Source: Osmia lignaria lignaria
Lineage: Eukaryota > Arthropoda > Insecta > Hymenoptera > Megachilidae
Direction: 5' to 3'
NCBI RefSeq assembly: GCF_051020975.1
Contig: NC_135036.1
Span: forward strand, 4,340,001-4,404,000
DNA: 64,000 nucleotides
Position numbers and translations under genes: made by a program. Shown one piece after another: positions 10,376-21,256 of the stretch. The number at the start of each line of letters is the position of its first letter. Position 1 is the first letter of the stretch. Below the pieces are notes generated by a model. It made no database searches, was not told the origin of the DNA, and saw nothing but the letters and a program-made list of their open reading frames with translations.

Positions 10376-11065
10376 TAATGTACTGAAATTCTGGGATTCT
10401 AACATTTGAAAATTATAGAATTATAAAATTTTCGAACCCTAAAATTCTAAGGTTTCAAAATTCTAGGGTCCTAAAATTCTAAGGTTCCAAAATTGTAAGG
10501 TATCAAAATTCCAATGCTTAAAAATTATCAAATCCTAAAATTCTAAGGTTCCAAAATTCTATGGTCCTAAAATTCTAAGATTTCAAAAATCTAAGATTCC
10601 ACAAGACACAAATTCCAAAATTTTAGAGTCCCAAAATTCTAAGGTTTCAAAAATCTAAGATTCCAAAATTCTAAGATCCCAAAATTATAAGGTTCCAAAA
10701 GACTAAGATTCTAAAATTCTAGGGTCTTAAAATTCTAAGGTTCCAAATGTCTAAGATTTCAAAATTCTAAGGTCCTAAGATTCTACTGTACCAAAATTCT
10801 AAGATACCAAAATTTTCAAATTTTAAATTTCTAAGATTTCAAAGTTCTAACATTCAAAAATTCTGAGGTTTCAAAATTCTAAAATTGTGAGTTTCTAAAA
10901 TTCTAAGATTCCAAAATTCTACAATTGTGACTTTCTAAAATTCTAAGATTCGGAAATTCTAAAATTGTGACCTAAATTTCTAAGATTCTATGATTCAAAG
11001 GTGTTAACATTCTAAAATTCCCAGAACTCAGGATTGAAAAATTCCAAAGATTTCAGAACTTTTTA
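10376..11065. repeat. AT-rich minisatellite (AAAATTCTAAGATTCC words)
   Basis: About 690 bp of degenerate repeats alternating 'attctaaggt' and 'tccaaaattct' units, roughly 16-20 bp per double unit. It begins about 65 bp after a TTAA MITE. It is non-coding on both strands. Confidence 0.75.
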
Positions 11066-12307
11066 ATTCTAATCACGCAACGACATATAAAGGTCAATCC
11101 TAAATGCGCAACGAAATAATAAAAGAAACGACGAAGAACGCACAACCTTGACCTGAAATCAAAAGACGGAGAGAATAGTAGGATACTACTGAAATCTAAC
11201 CGGTAGTGCATATTCCAGGTGGCTATTTTTAATACCATGCAACTATTCATCATGCCTGCGCATCATGGGTCACATATAGCGACTTCTAAAGGCTGTCTGG
11301 CAAGAGAAACCGAGCCGGAGTCTCTCCTTTTCTTTCTGTCTTTTCCTTGCAATTCCTTCACGAGCCTCGCCAAAACATCCTGCATCGGCTGACGCCTGTT
11401 CCACGTACAAAAGCTACCACACTCGCGATCATTCTGTCCATGTGTATACACAGTGGACCGTGAATTTTGGTACAAGTGAGATAAAAAAAAAATGTCTACG
11501 ATCGAACATCAATCAAAATGACAGAATAACTTTTTGTCATGCAATGCTTCATTATTGAAAAAAAGGAGTATGAAAATTAAAATAAATATAATTTTTTAAT
11601 AACAAAATGTGTCATATTTATTCAATTTCAAAATTAAATACTATGACTTAGTTAAATGCAATTTTGAATTACTACAATAATTTGGACTTCCTTTTTTTTA
11701 TTTGTAATTTTATCGTGTAAAGGTATAAGGGACAATGTACAAGGTAACTAATCAATTTTTCTAACACGTTTCGAAAACACGTAGTAACTATTCAAATGTA
11801 CCATTTATACGAAGGTCCACGTATCGTGACACGAAACGTCATTCTGTTTAGTTTACGTTCTTCCTCGTCGGTTTACAACGGATGCATTCTTGTAATTGGT
11901 ATGCATTCTAACTTCTTTCAATCTATCCGACGTGTTTCTATCAGTTAGGTGGCAATATTTACCTCTTCCTTTCTTCTTTCTACGTACAAATTCCTTATAA
12001 TTTTCATAAATTTATTAATAATCATTGTCGGTTGACTAATCGCCTGCACATGTATATTGTTCAGTGCCAATAATGGCACATGATAAAACTTCATATGATT
12101 ATTTTTTATTAATTTATGAATTTTCATTAGTGCAACTTCTTTTTTAATTAAACATCCAATATACACTCACGATGAAATCAGGCGTCCCCAGAGAAAATTC
12201 TGCGATCCCGTAACTAATTAACTATAACTAACTGGTTATTTAAAAAAATAACTAAAATAATTAATTTTAAAAAGTAACGTTATAATGAATAAATACAAAC
12301 AAATGAA
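11066..12307. other. Intergenic, nothing recognised
   Basis: Short - strand ORFs (11053-11253, 11263-11475, 11945-12166) lack domains. No structured repeat was found. Confidence 0.4.
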
Positions 12308-12515
12308 CCTCGGGTGGCGGACCATGGAGAGAGCCACAATTTTAATTTAAGTTTGTACGTCACATTATTTTCATTTGCTAAATTTTACATTGTTCCATTA
12401 AAAAGTATTCTACCAACATGTGAAATTTTTTCGTGTAAAAGTTATACATTTAACTTTACAGTAATTAATATTCTTGTATATATTTTGTAAGTTTGGCTTC
12501 TCTGTTCAAGGGTTA
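12308..12515. mobile_element. TTAA MITE family 1, inverted decayed copy
   Basis: It runs from CGGGTGGCGGACCATGGAGAG through CTAAATTTTACATTGTTCC to CTTCTCTGTTCAAGGGTTA. The orientation is opposite to the 10124 and 63244 copies. The terminal TTAA sites are mutated. Confidence 0.6.
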
Positions 12516-13589
12516 TTATATGAACCCATTTGTCAAATCGATTAACTCCAAAAAAAGAACGAAAGTAAATAAATTGATGAAATATAAAGAATTAAGCAGC
12601 AATTTAGTACTGTGGCACTAAAATGTTAATAGATTCAAAAAGTAGTGTTAATCACTTTAGCCTGTGAACGATTTACATATAATATTATGATATGTATAAT
12701 TATTAATAATGTAGCAATAACTCTTAAAACAAAACATAAATTAATATAATTTAGGAATGAAACATTTCACTTCTTTATTTTCTAAAATAATTTGTTCCAA
12801 TTATTTTCAAATATGTAACTCATTTTCGAAATACTTAAATAAATAGTAAGTAACTAGGTAGTTGTCCAAAATAAAGCTAGTAACTACCAGTACCCGAAAG
12901 TAACTAAATTCCCCATATACTAATATGTATGTTACTTATAAACATCCAAAGCTTTCCCTGCTGCCAAATTAATAAAGACATTCGGGAGAAGGTGGTAAGC
13001 CGCGGTCCGCGTCAATTAGCCGTTGTCGGAGCAACAGCGAATCACGCGAAACAACCGTGGATGAGTGACGCGTGTGCGTGCACGCGTGAATGACGGCTGG
13101 TGCTTTTCAAAGAAGGCATCATCATCGATGCAGCGTGCATAATCAAAAGTAGAATTCAACGGACGGAGAATGGCGCTTGTTCGATTAGCGGCCCCGTCCC
13201 TCTTTTATCGAATCCCATCGCATACCCCGACGTGTGCTATGCGACGGCTGCCATTCACCAATGAAATCTCGTACCGACGATCTGCGAGTGATTCGAGACG
13301 AGGCATCGTCGTGTCATCCGGTGCAACACGCGAAACAATCGTGCACACAGGTATCATGTTTTATTTATAACGCCTCCTTTATAACAGCCTCCGGTGGCCC
13401 GTATAACGTTTCGCCGTTAAATCGGTTTCGACGATGGACCCTAGCTCCTTTTGTTGACCGAAGTCGCATTGGTGGTCCGCCCTGGGACATCGACACGTGT
13501 CACGCAAATTTCACCTAACAATGGGAATAATTGGACTACTTGAATGAATTTTGAGATCATTTGTTGGGGTAAAGATGTTTTAACTCTCG
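12516..13589. other. Intergenic with a GC-richer block at 12985-13520
   Basis: The block includes the self-complementary stretch ACGCGTGTGCGTGCACGCGT near 13068-13087. Overlapping + strand ORFs of 66 and 94 codons show no domain. It could be a conserved regulatory block; I cannot tell from sequence alone. Confidence 0.3.
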
Positions 13590-13680
13590 GACGACGGACC
13601 ATAAAGAGAGCTCCAATTTCAATATAATTTTGCATACATTTAATCCTTTACGGTGAAAGACCGTATAAAATAAATTTTAG
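13590..13680. mobile_element. TTAA MITE family 1, fragment
   Basis: It shows the family end CTCGGACGACGGACCATAAAGAGAG, followed by degenerate inner sequence. Only about half of the element is recognisable. Confidence 0.45.
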
Positions 13681-13991
13681 TGAAACAAATTTTGATTTTA
13701 GCAAACGTAAACTTAAGTCACTAATCAAAGCAAGAGTGTGATCCTCTACGTCTGCACTACGTCTGCATCTACTGATGTCAATTGCAATTCATGTAAAACA
13801 AGAAGTAAAAAAGTAACAGTTTATGTAGTGTATGGCGCAATAGTAACAACAAAGTATTGTCAAATAGGAACATATGTAGACAAAAAATTATTTTTTGCCA
13901 CCTTTGCGACGACATTCGACCTATGGAATAGAAATGTGAATGCCAGTTGTATAGCGACATTCGACCGCAAAGGGTTAACTTTAGTAAAGGC

Positions 13992-14682
13992 TGAACTTTA
14001 CTTTGGGGGACACAAAATTGTTGACTACTTGTTATATATTTTAATAGTATTTGACGAGTAGAACCCAAAAATACCAATTTGAAGTTCAGAAATCCATTAG
14101 TTAAAAAGTTATGCGCATACAAAAGTACGCATTTTTAGCGTATTTTGAGGTTATTTTAACGCCATATTGACTTCTATCTGTAATTCGTCCAATCAGCGGA
14201 GACGCTGCTTCTAAATAGATCACGTGGATCGCAGCCATTTTGGCGGGAAAATCAAATAGTATAGAGTCTTTAGCTACATGTGTTTCACAAATGTTGATGG
14301 ACGAGGTTGGTTAGGTTATATATTTTCTAAATAGAATATTTTCAACGTATTTCTAAGTATATGTTCTTTTCTTTGACTTAAGTAAATTCGAGGATCAAGA
14401 CACATGTAGATAAAGATATTTAACTTCATCCGTCAAAATGGCCTCCACCCACGTGATCAGTTTGCAGGCAGTGACTCCGCTGATTGGATGAATTATGGGT
14501 AGAAATCAATATGGCGTCAAAGTAACCTCTTAAAATATCCTAAAAACGCTCAACTTAGGAATATCTTTTGAATGCGTGCATCTCTGAGCTTAAAACTGGA
14601 ATTTTTGGATTCTACTCGCCAAATACTATTAAACTGTCAAACTAAAAATGAACAATTTTGTGTCTCCCAAAGTAAAGTTGAA
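13992..14682. mobile_element. Foldback element with long inverted arms
   Basis: The left end ACTTTACTTTGGGGGACACA and the right end TGTGTCTCCCAAAGTAAAGT are inverted. Pairing continues inward for about 300 bp, including ...GACGCCATATTGA..., ...CCAATCAGCGGAG..., ...CACGTG(G)... and ...AAATGGC... blocks on both arms. The middle is about 100 bp. A second copy lies inverted at 23908-24549 and a diverged relative at 32793-33368. No ORF of transposase size is present, so it is a non-autonomous foldback MITE. Confidence 0.75.
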
Positions 14683-14726
14683 CCGATTCGGTTCCCAAAT
14701 TATTTATAGAATTAATGTTGGGCTGT

Positions 14727-15148
14727 GTTTCCGAATGACCCCACCAAAATTGAGAACTCAGGTTCGGTATATAACCTAAATTGACTACCAGAAACCGATT
14801 AAAATTGGTTTCAGAGCTGGATGTCTTACCGTTTTCGAGATACCATGGTAAGGTTAGGTTCTGTGTATGCGCAGTATCGAATAGCATATGTTCAGCATCG
14901 AATAGCGCATGCGCAGTATCGAATGGCGCATGCGCAGTATCGAATGGCGCATGCGCAGTATTGAATAGCGCATGCTCAGTATCGAATAGCACATACGTAG
15001 TCCCAAAATTGTACAAAAATTTCTTATCACGATATCTCAAAAACGGTAAGACATCCAGCTCTAAAACCAATTTTAATCGGTTTCTGGTAGTCAATTTAGG
15101 TTATATACCGAACCTGAGTTCTTAATTTCGATGGGCCCATTCGGAAAC
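14727..15148. repeat. Long hairpin enclosing a 21-bp tandem array
   Basis: Arms at 14727-14846 and 15024-15148 are near-perfect inverted repeats (for example CAGAAACCGATTAAAA and TTTTAATCGGTTTCTG). The loop, 14866-15002, holds about seven 21-bp units of the type TCGAATGGCGCATGCGCAGTA. Three adjacent units carry the perfect palindrome GCGCATGCGC (14905, 14926, 14947). Both strands read through as repetitive ORFs (14642-15094 on -, 14781-15125 on +), which simply reflect the repeat. It abuts the foldback element to its left. Confidence 0.75.
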
Positions 15149-16053
15149 GTATCCAAATGTTGAAAACAAAGAAGAAAAGGCCGAGTCTAAATGACACTTC
15201 CTCGGTAATTTTCACCATCTGCGAAACAGCCTATCGTTTGAAACCGCGTGCGAACCTTAGTGACAATCCTACCGAGAAGAAAGACTGTGGCTTTATGATA
15301 CAACACCGTTAGAGGTTCCTCTCTATCTTTAGAGTCTGTTCTACACACCGCTTCCACGTGTACACCAGAATGGAATTTCCAGAGTAGCGAACGAAGACGG
15401 CCAGCAAACACAGAGAACGTACCATTCAGGCAATACCGCTTTTTCTTCCCTCTTTTTGCAAAGGACTCCCGATGTGGATCATCCTTGCAACGTTCCTTTT
15501 TCGTTTCCCACGTATATTTTCTTTCATTGTAATACTTGATCTGTTTAATAATTCTCTGACTATAATACCTTCGAATCGTCGATAGATAATTTTGTCTTAC
15601 ATCAAAATTGAATTCTTTTACCCATAAAATATAGTGACAGAGGTGTTAACTAAGAAATCCAGCAACAGTAGAGTGGATAAAGCTGAAGGTGGAAAAACTT
15701 ATTGATTGACGTTCAACCTGTTCCAGGTGAATAGCATTCTAACATAGAGGCGTGTTTCTGATAGTGACCGGCTGTTTCTTCGGCCTAGACCTAAGAATTT
15801 GATGAACCCAACAATCGTTCGATACTACCGAAAGGATCGATCGAAAAATCGAGCCGAGCAATCTGGTTAAACCAGTTGGCTAGAGCCGTTTGCTGATCTT
15901 TTTCAGTGCTGATTGCGACGGACAAGTGATCAGCAAAACTTGTTAAATTAACTGGTAGACTATTGGCTACGGATAAGACAGTACATGAATTCTTTTGATA
16001 ATTGAGATCAGACAGACTGACACGAAGTATGGACGTGTTCTTCAGGAATTTGT
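15149..16053. other. Intergenic, no gene assigned
   Basis: A 74-codon - strand ORF (15187-15411) lies in a slightly GC-richer patch with no recognised domain. There is nothing further I can support. Confidence 0.35.
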
Positions 16054-16232
16054 TGTTAGGAATACCAACAATGCAATCCGCGCGTAGGTTGGTAGATCTA
16101 GTTGTCCATATTCATGTGTGTTAATAAGCCCGCAAGTACATTGTATTGCGTGATGCCATGATTAATAAATATATCTTCAAATATTATTGTAATCTTTGTG
16201 TTGCTACTACGGGTCCCCCCATAATCCTAACA
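16054..16232 (+). mobile_element. Solo LTR, 179 bp, 5-bp TSD
   Basis: It starts TGTTAGGAATACC and ends ATAATCCTAACA, an 11-12 bp inverted terminal pair. It is flanked by the perfect 5-bp duplication TTTGT (16049-16053, 16233-16237). A polyadenylation signal, AATAAA, lies near 16165, followed by a short U5-like tail, which sets the orientation. TG...CA ends and a 5-bp duplication fit Copia or BEL retrotransposons. No internal region remains, so this is a recombined solo LTR. Confidence 0.8.
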
Positions 16233-16458
16233 TTTGTATCCTAAATCATTTATTTCTTACGATATTAGGTGTCTGGTGTTGATAACAGATGACCTAATGA
16301 AAGTGGATTGAAAAATCCAAGAAACGATCGAAATGTCTGATAAGAGATATAGGAAAGGGTGATTCAATGGGGAGTTGGTTGATTGAAACGCGGAAAGGTT
16401 ATCGATCGGACGAAGGCAAAGTTGTCGAGTCGACTATTAATTTAATTGCAGGATCACC

Positions 16459-16626
16459 ATGGAGGTGTGCTCTGAATGCAACAGCTGTTTCGACAGTACT
16501 ACTCGTCCCTTGGAATTCAGCAATGCGGGAGGTGCAATTCTGCCTCCGTGCACGCCTCGGAATCCTGCGTCGTACAGGCGGATCGAACGAGCCCTGAAGA
16601 GAAGAAGGAAGCGACTTCCTTTGTGA
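16459..16626 (+). CDS. Small 55-codon ORF, possible exon
   Basis: ATG sits in a strong context (atcaccATGG). An acceptor-like ttaattgcag ends 7 nt before it (16451). The product begins MEVCSECNSCFDSTTRPLEF, with C-x2-C-x2-C spacing, and ends with a strongly basic run (ALKRRRKRLPL) before TGA. Codon use is much more gene-like than the surroundings. I do not recognise the family, and no downstream exon was found. It could be a terminal exon, a small protein or a relic; the frame overlaps longer ORFs in other frames that look less protein-like. Confidence 0.35.
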   Translation: MEVCSECNSCFDSTTRPLEFSNAGGAILPPCTPRNPASYRRIERALKRRRKRLPL

Positions 16627-16879
16627 ACCGATCCCACTACGTATACTCGTTCGTACATGAAAGTATTTCAACAGTACGTCACGGTTAAAGTAGATGTATC
16701 AGACCGTTTCATGTTTGATAAAGGATTTCGAAAGTTTGATAAGGTATCATGAAACAGCACAAGTTTCATAAAAATGACTAAATATTCTAGAAATATTTTT
16801 TATGAAAATTATACAAAATCTAAAATTTTTATATTTTCAAAGTTAAAATTTTGAAAACTTTATTTCTGTTTCTAAATGT

Positions 16880-17620
16880 CTAAACTTTTGAATTTTCAAA
16901 TTAACAAATTACCCAAAGTTTCTTGCTGAATTTTGGAATTTCCAAATTATCAAATTATTAAATTACCAAGGGTTTTCTGCTAAATTTCTAAATTACCAAA
17001 TTACCAAGAGTTTCTTCCTAAATTTCCAAATGACCAAAGTACCTAATTGCCAAGAGTTTCTTGCTAAATTTTCAAATTTCCAAATTTCCAAATTACCAAG
17101 GGTTTCTTGCTAAATTTCTAAATTACCAAATTACCAGGTGTTTCTTGCTGAATTTCTAAATTTCCAAGAGTTTCTTGCTAAATTTCCAAATTTCCAAATT
17201 ACCAAGGGTTTCTTGCTAAAATTCTAAATTACCAAGAGTTTCTTGCTAAATTTCGAAATTACCAAGAGTTTCTTGCTAAATTTCCAAATAACCAAATTAC
17301 CCAATTACCAAGAGTATCTTGCTAAATTTCCAAATTTCCAAATTACCAAGGGTTTCTTGCTAAATTTCTAAATTACCAAATTACCAGGAGTTTCTTGCTG
17401 AATTTCGAAATTTCCAAGAGTTTCTTGCTGAATTTCCAAATGACCAAATTACCCAATTACCAAGAGTATCTTGCTAAATTTCCAAATGACCAAATTACCC
17501 AATTACCAAGAGTATCTTGCTAAATTTCCAAATTTCCAAATTACCAAAATTTCAAGAATTTCAAGAATTTGTTGCTAAATTTCTAAATTATCAAATTACC
17601 AAAAGTCCTGTGGAGATTTA
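16880..17620. repeat. Minisatellite with ~30-bp unit
   Basis: Repeats of the form AATTACCAAGAGTTTCTTGC + TAAATTTCC, roughly 30-60 bp per period and more than 15 units, with G/A variants (aaggg, aagag, caggag). The word composition (CCAAATT, CTAAATT) is related to the other AT-rich arrays in the window but the period is longer. Confidence 0.8.
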
Positions 17621-17630
17621 AAATACACTT

Positions 17631-18669
17631 TGAAGAATGGAACAATTACCTACTTTACCTTAAATTAATATTCTATGTCAAGCTACCAAGATTAGAGAAG
17701 GCGATTTCCGCGTAAATTCTTCCCAGAAGATCAACGCATACTTCTACCAAATTTGACCAGGATGATCGAGAGTGCGTATCGATTTAACTTCCTCTTCTTA
17801 CGGCGCGGCGGTTTACCCGAAGAGCTTCAGGGAGCCGGGACCGTTGGAAGTAACTCGGTTAAGCGAAAGACACGCGCAACATTGAAAACGAGTCGCAAAA
17901 AAGCCGGCTAAATGTTCGTTTTTTACGAAAATTGTACGAGGAAATCGGCGAATCATGTTTTTGCGGGGCAACATTTCGGAACGGGGGAAAGAAAGAAGGA
18001 CGGTACAGGAATTCGATAATCTCTTTACCAGGGTGTCACGTAGGTGCTGCAGTGGCGAGGCAAGTTTTTTCGTTTATCACGTACGAATCGGGGAGGCCTC
18101 CCAACGGACCGTGAGATCAAACAGGATTTCCGACAAGGTGCGGTAACCGAATACACGCCGATCCTGTTCGGAGCTTGAGGTATTTCGACCGAGGAAAGTA
18201 TTCTTTTCCAATCCATTTAACGAGCGTTAGTTTAGGCCAACTTCGACTGGACTTCCAGCCAGAACACAGTGTAAAAATCGACAGATCGGATCTCGCTGAA
18301 CCATCAACCCGAACCTGTCGAATGTTCCACGGTATTACGAACTGACCTGTCTAGACAAATTATCTTTTTCATGGTGATAATGAAATACTTTAGGATAACG
18401 AGCCAGACCTACGAAACGTAATCAAAGATATTTCCCTGAAAATTAAACGTATTAATTTGTAAGCAGAAGGGTTTCATGGTGTGAAAGATAATGTAAAATT
18501 TAGAAAATGAGATTAATAGGTAGAATACCAGCCGGTTTTTATCGTATACTCGAGCTTCGAATTAATAATATTCCTTTATTTATGAAAGTTTGTATTAAAA
18601 AATGTAGGGGAAAATGGAGTAAGATGGCAAATATTATTTTTTGCCTTTTTACTAATATATATGCCGGCA
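17631..18669. other. Intergenic, GC-richer patch at 17750-18330
   Basis: Overlapping 60-63 codon ORFs on both strands in a moderately GC-rich stretch. No domain, no clean exon borders. Confidence 0.3.
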
Positions 18670-18897
18670 TTAACCCTTTCGCTGCCACGCGAATTATTGA
18701 ACTTGCACCATTGGGCCACATTACAAATTTTATATTAAAAATTTTATAATGGCAAAGAACTGCGAAATATATTAAGATAACGGTACAATCTTGCCAATAG
18801 CACATTTTTCTTAGTGGTGGTCACCCATGACCACCATGATCCAAGTGACAAGAAAAGCGCCGGTCCCATGGGACCACCGTGGCAGCGAAAGGGTTAA
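18670..18897. mobile_element. TTAA MITE family 2 (CCCTTTCGCTGCCACG ends)
   Basis: TTAA followed by CCCTTTCGCTGCCACGCG on the left, and CCGTGGCAGCGAAAGGG followed by TTAA on the right. That is a 16-bp perfect terminal inverted repeat with a duplicated TTAA, the piggyBac signature, over 228 bp. The interior has a GGTGGTCACCCATGACCACC hairpin. The 80- and 88-codon ORFs here are not genes. Confidence 0.8.
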
Positions 18898-19301
18898 AGT
18901 CCAACATGGTCGAGTAAACATTAACTAAAACAATGGAAAGTTAAAACGAAATAAAAATTTCACGAATATTTTTATATCTTACATTATTAAATAAATAGAA
19001 ACTTTGATGAAGGTAAGTATTGCATGGGAAGTAAGTTTTGGCATTTATAAGAGTGCAAAATTAAATGTCACATAACAATATAGAATAGTTTTAATATTTA
19101 ATTGTTATTTTGATATTATTTATCTGTTAAATGTATCATTTTTAAACGAAAGAGTTTTACATTTTCGATGAATAATTTTTAAAGGAACAGTGTGAAGTTT
19201 AGAGAATGAAAATATGAAATAGAAAATTACATTAATATACTTTAGAGTTACCAAAGTTATTACGATACCGCGAAATTATATTAAAAGATCAAACAGTCGA
19301 T

Positions 19302-19445
19302 ATGTGTCCAAGATGTAATCAATTACATACAGATCCTCCTTCAGAGGACTGGATAAAGTGTTACAAGTGCCAATAATGGTGGTATGAATCTCACACCCCT
19401 CACCGAGGAACTAAATTATTCAAATGTCAAAATTGTATTTGCTAA
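19302..19445 (+). pseudogene. Decayed transposase C-terminal zinc-finger (PHD-like)
   Basis: The frame reads MCPRCNQLHTDPPSEDWIKC then YKCQ, an in-frame TAA (19374-19376), WWYESHTPHRGTKLFKCQNC and a stop. The spacing C-x2-C...DWI-x-C-x2-C...WW-E-x-H...F-x-C-x2-C matches the PHD-like finger at the C-terminus of many Tigger/pogo-type (DDE_1) transposases of insects. The internal stop shows it is dead. The frame is open upstream to about 19265, but no DDE core was recognised. Confidence 0.55.
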
Positions 19446-19724
19446 ATTGATATAATCAACTTACCCCAATATAATCGCCATTTAATTTAACGATTGATAG
19501 ACGGTGAAAACATTTATAAATTAGTTTTCTATTTTATATCAAAAATAACTATAAAATTAATATTTATACATATACTTATAATTTTATTACTACGACATGT
19601 AAAATTATTATAGTAAAATACTATTTTTTTTGTATAAGAAGTAAAACAGGGTAACGTACACAGTTGTTGACTCCTATACAACGATTAACCCTTTTTCTAA
19701 AACAGTAAGGCATAAAATATTATG

Positions 19725-19905
19725 CCTCGGATGGCGGACCATGGAGAAAGCCACAGTTCTAATTTAATTCTGTACCTCATATTATTTTCATTTTTTAAAT
19801 TTTATACAACCCCTTTAAAAATTATTTGTCTAATATCTGAAACTCTTTTGTTAAAAAGTTGTACATTAATATCCTTGTTTAGGCCACGATTGACTCAGGC
19901 AAAGT
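19725..19905. mobile_element. TTAA MITE family 1, inverted copy
   Basis: It begins with a GGATGGCGGACCATGGAGA-type end, continues TTTTTTAAATTTTATACAAC, and ends CCACGATTGACTCAGGCA without the last inverted bases. Same orientation as 12308. Confidence 0.6.
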
Positions 19906-20611
19906 TTAAATAATAAAATATAATTATTTTTCGTAGCCCGAATACTTTGTTTTCGAATAGAACTATAGTTTTATATTATATTTTCTAATTTTGTAAGGAA
20001 AGGGTGAAACATTACATAGACGTCAATAACTCTATACGTTACCCTATTTTACAGAAAGAGAGATGGTTAAAAGAAATAAAGAAAATAATTGTGATATAGT
20101 AATCCCCTAAATATTTTTAAAAATGTATTTATGCTTTTGTAATATTATCAGCAAAAATAATTTATTAAAGGAAAGTACCTCCAGGAACCAGTTAAAAAAA
20201 TAATTTAGATTTATTTTACATATATTCATATTTATAGCTTTTCAGATGTTCATCACTTCCGAAAAAATATGTATAAGAAATAAAACAGTTATACTTATTT
20301 TCGCTTAGAATATCCATCTTACCCCGTCCTCCTCTATGTAATAGAAATTTTGCCCCATTGAAATTTCATGGACGCGACCAGACTAACAGCCTTGCAAGCT
20401 GTTTCCACATTCTTCAGGGGTCACTACTTCAAGTGACAAATTACAGTTAATCTCGAAATAAAAAGAAATATTTCATAGAAAAAAGATCGATACCATGCCA
20501 TTGTTCCCTAATTTACGGTAATTTGCAATAATAATAATAATCCATTTATTCCAAATAAAATCTTATACGCTCGAAAATCAACCAGAAGGAGGAATGATGA
20601 AAAGAAAGAAG

Positions 20612-20686
20612 TATAAAAACCGTTCATCGAAGCTGTCCGTTCGAAGCAAACCCATCGTCGATACGTGCTACTTTGTTTCATCTGAG
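20612..20686 (+). promoter_or_regulatory. Candidate TATA promoter and short first exon
   Basis: TATAAAA at 20612-20618 is followed about 25-30 bp on by an exon-like GC-richer stretch that ends in the donor CTGAG|GTGAGAG (cut after 20686). There is no ATG inside, so this would be a 5' UTR exon. TATA plus a short first exon is common for insect secreted and cuticle genes. No downstream exon was identified, so the gene is unproven. Confidence 0.3.
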
Positions 20687-20689
20687 GTG

Positions 20690-21175
20690 AGAGAGACGTA
20701 GTGTATAGCGGAAAGGATTAAAATTTCACGACACCGTTCGTTCAGCGACAATATATCCGCGAGAGGTGAACACCAATTAAGACGTTACCTGTGCGGCTGA
20801 AACTCGATAAGGGCCAAGGAATGGTCCTCGTGGCCATTTAAACGAACCGAAGAGCACGCTCTTGCAGATAGAGAAGGAACGATGCTGGTGCGGACGAGCC
20901 ACGAGGAAAAGGAACGAACGAAAAGGAAAGAGAGAATTGGCCAGTGAGAAACGGCGAGTGATTCTCCGGTGTCACACGCGCCGCCGCCCTCTTCGAGGCC
21001 CAGCTCGTGTTTCGGTTTTCGGTTTTCCGAGAAACGTTTGCGAGAACCATGCCACCCTCTACCTTCCATCGGCCGTCTACCATGGCTTGTCCATCGTCCA
21101 GACATTGTCTTCGAAGCACAATGAACCACCTTCTTAACTGAACAAGGTAGGAGATCGAGGATCGCCATGGGAATA
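20690..21175. other. GC-rich block with overlapping ORFs
   Basis: A - strand ORF of 127 codons (21168-20785) and a + strand ORF of 91 codons (20862-21137) overlap. Neither shows a domain. The block follows the candidate promoter and may be 5' UTR, intron or unrelated conserved DNA. Confidence 0.25.
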
Positions 21176-21256
21176 GATCCTTCCTTACCGTTAACCCAAC
21201 AACTGGAATATCACCTAGCTTACCTTAAATATTTTTCAACAATACTGAAATTATAT

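Noticed and set aside
13170..13518. Overlapping + strand ORFs of 66 and 94 codons
   Set aside because: No domain, no splice sites and overlapping frames; not enough for a gene call.
14642..15125. Repetitive ORFs of 150 and 114 codons on opposite strands
   Set aside because: They translate the hairpin arms and the 21-bp array, whose unit is a multiple of three; the peptide repeat follows from the DNA repeat.
16880..17620. Possible CRISPR-like array because of regular repeats
   Set aside because: Units are directly adjacent and degenerate with no unique spacers, and the DNA is eukaryotic; it is a minisatellite.
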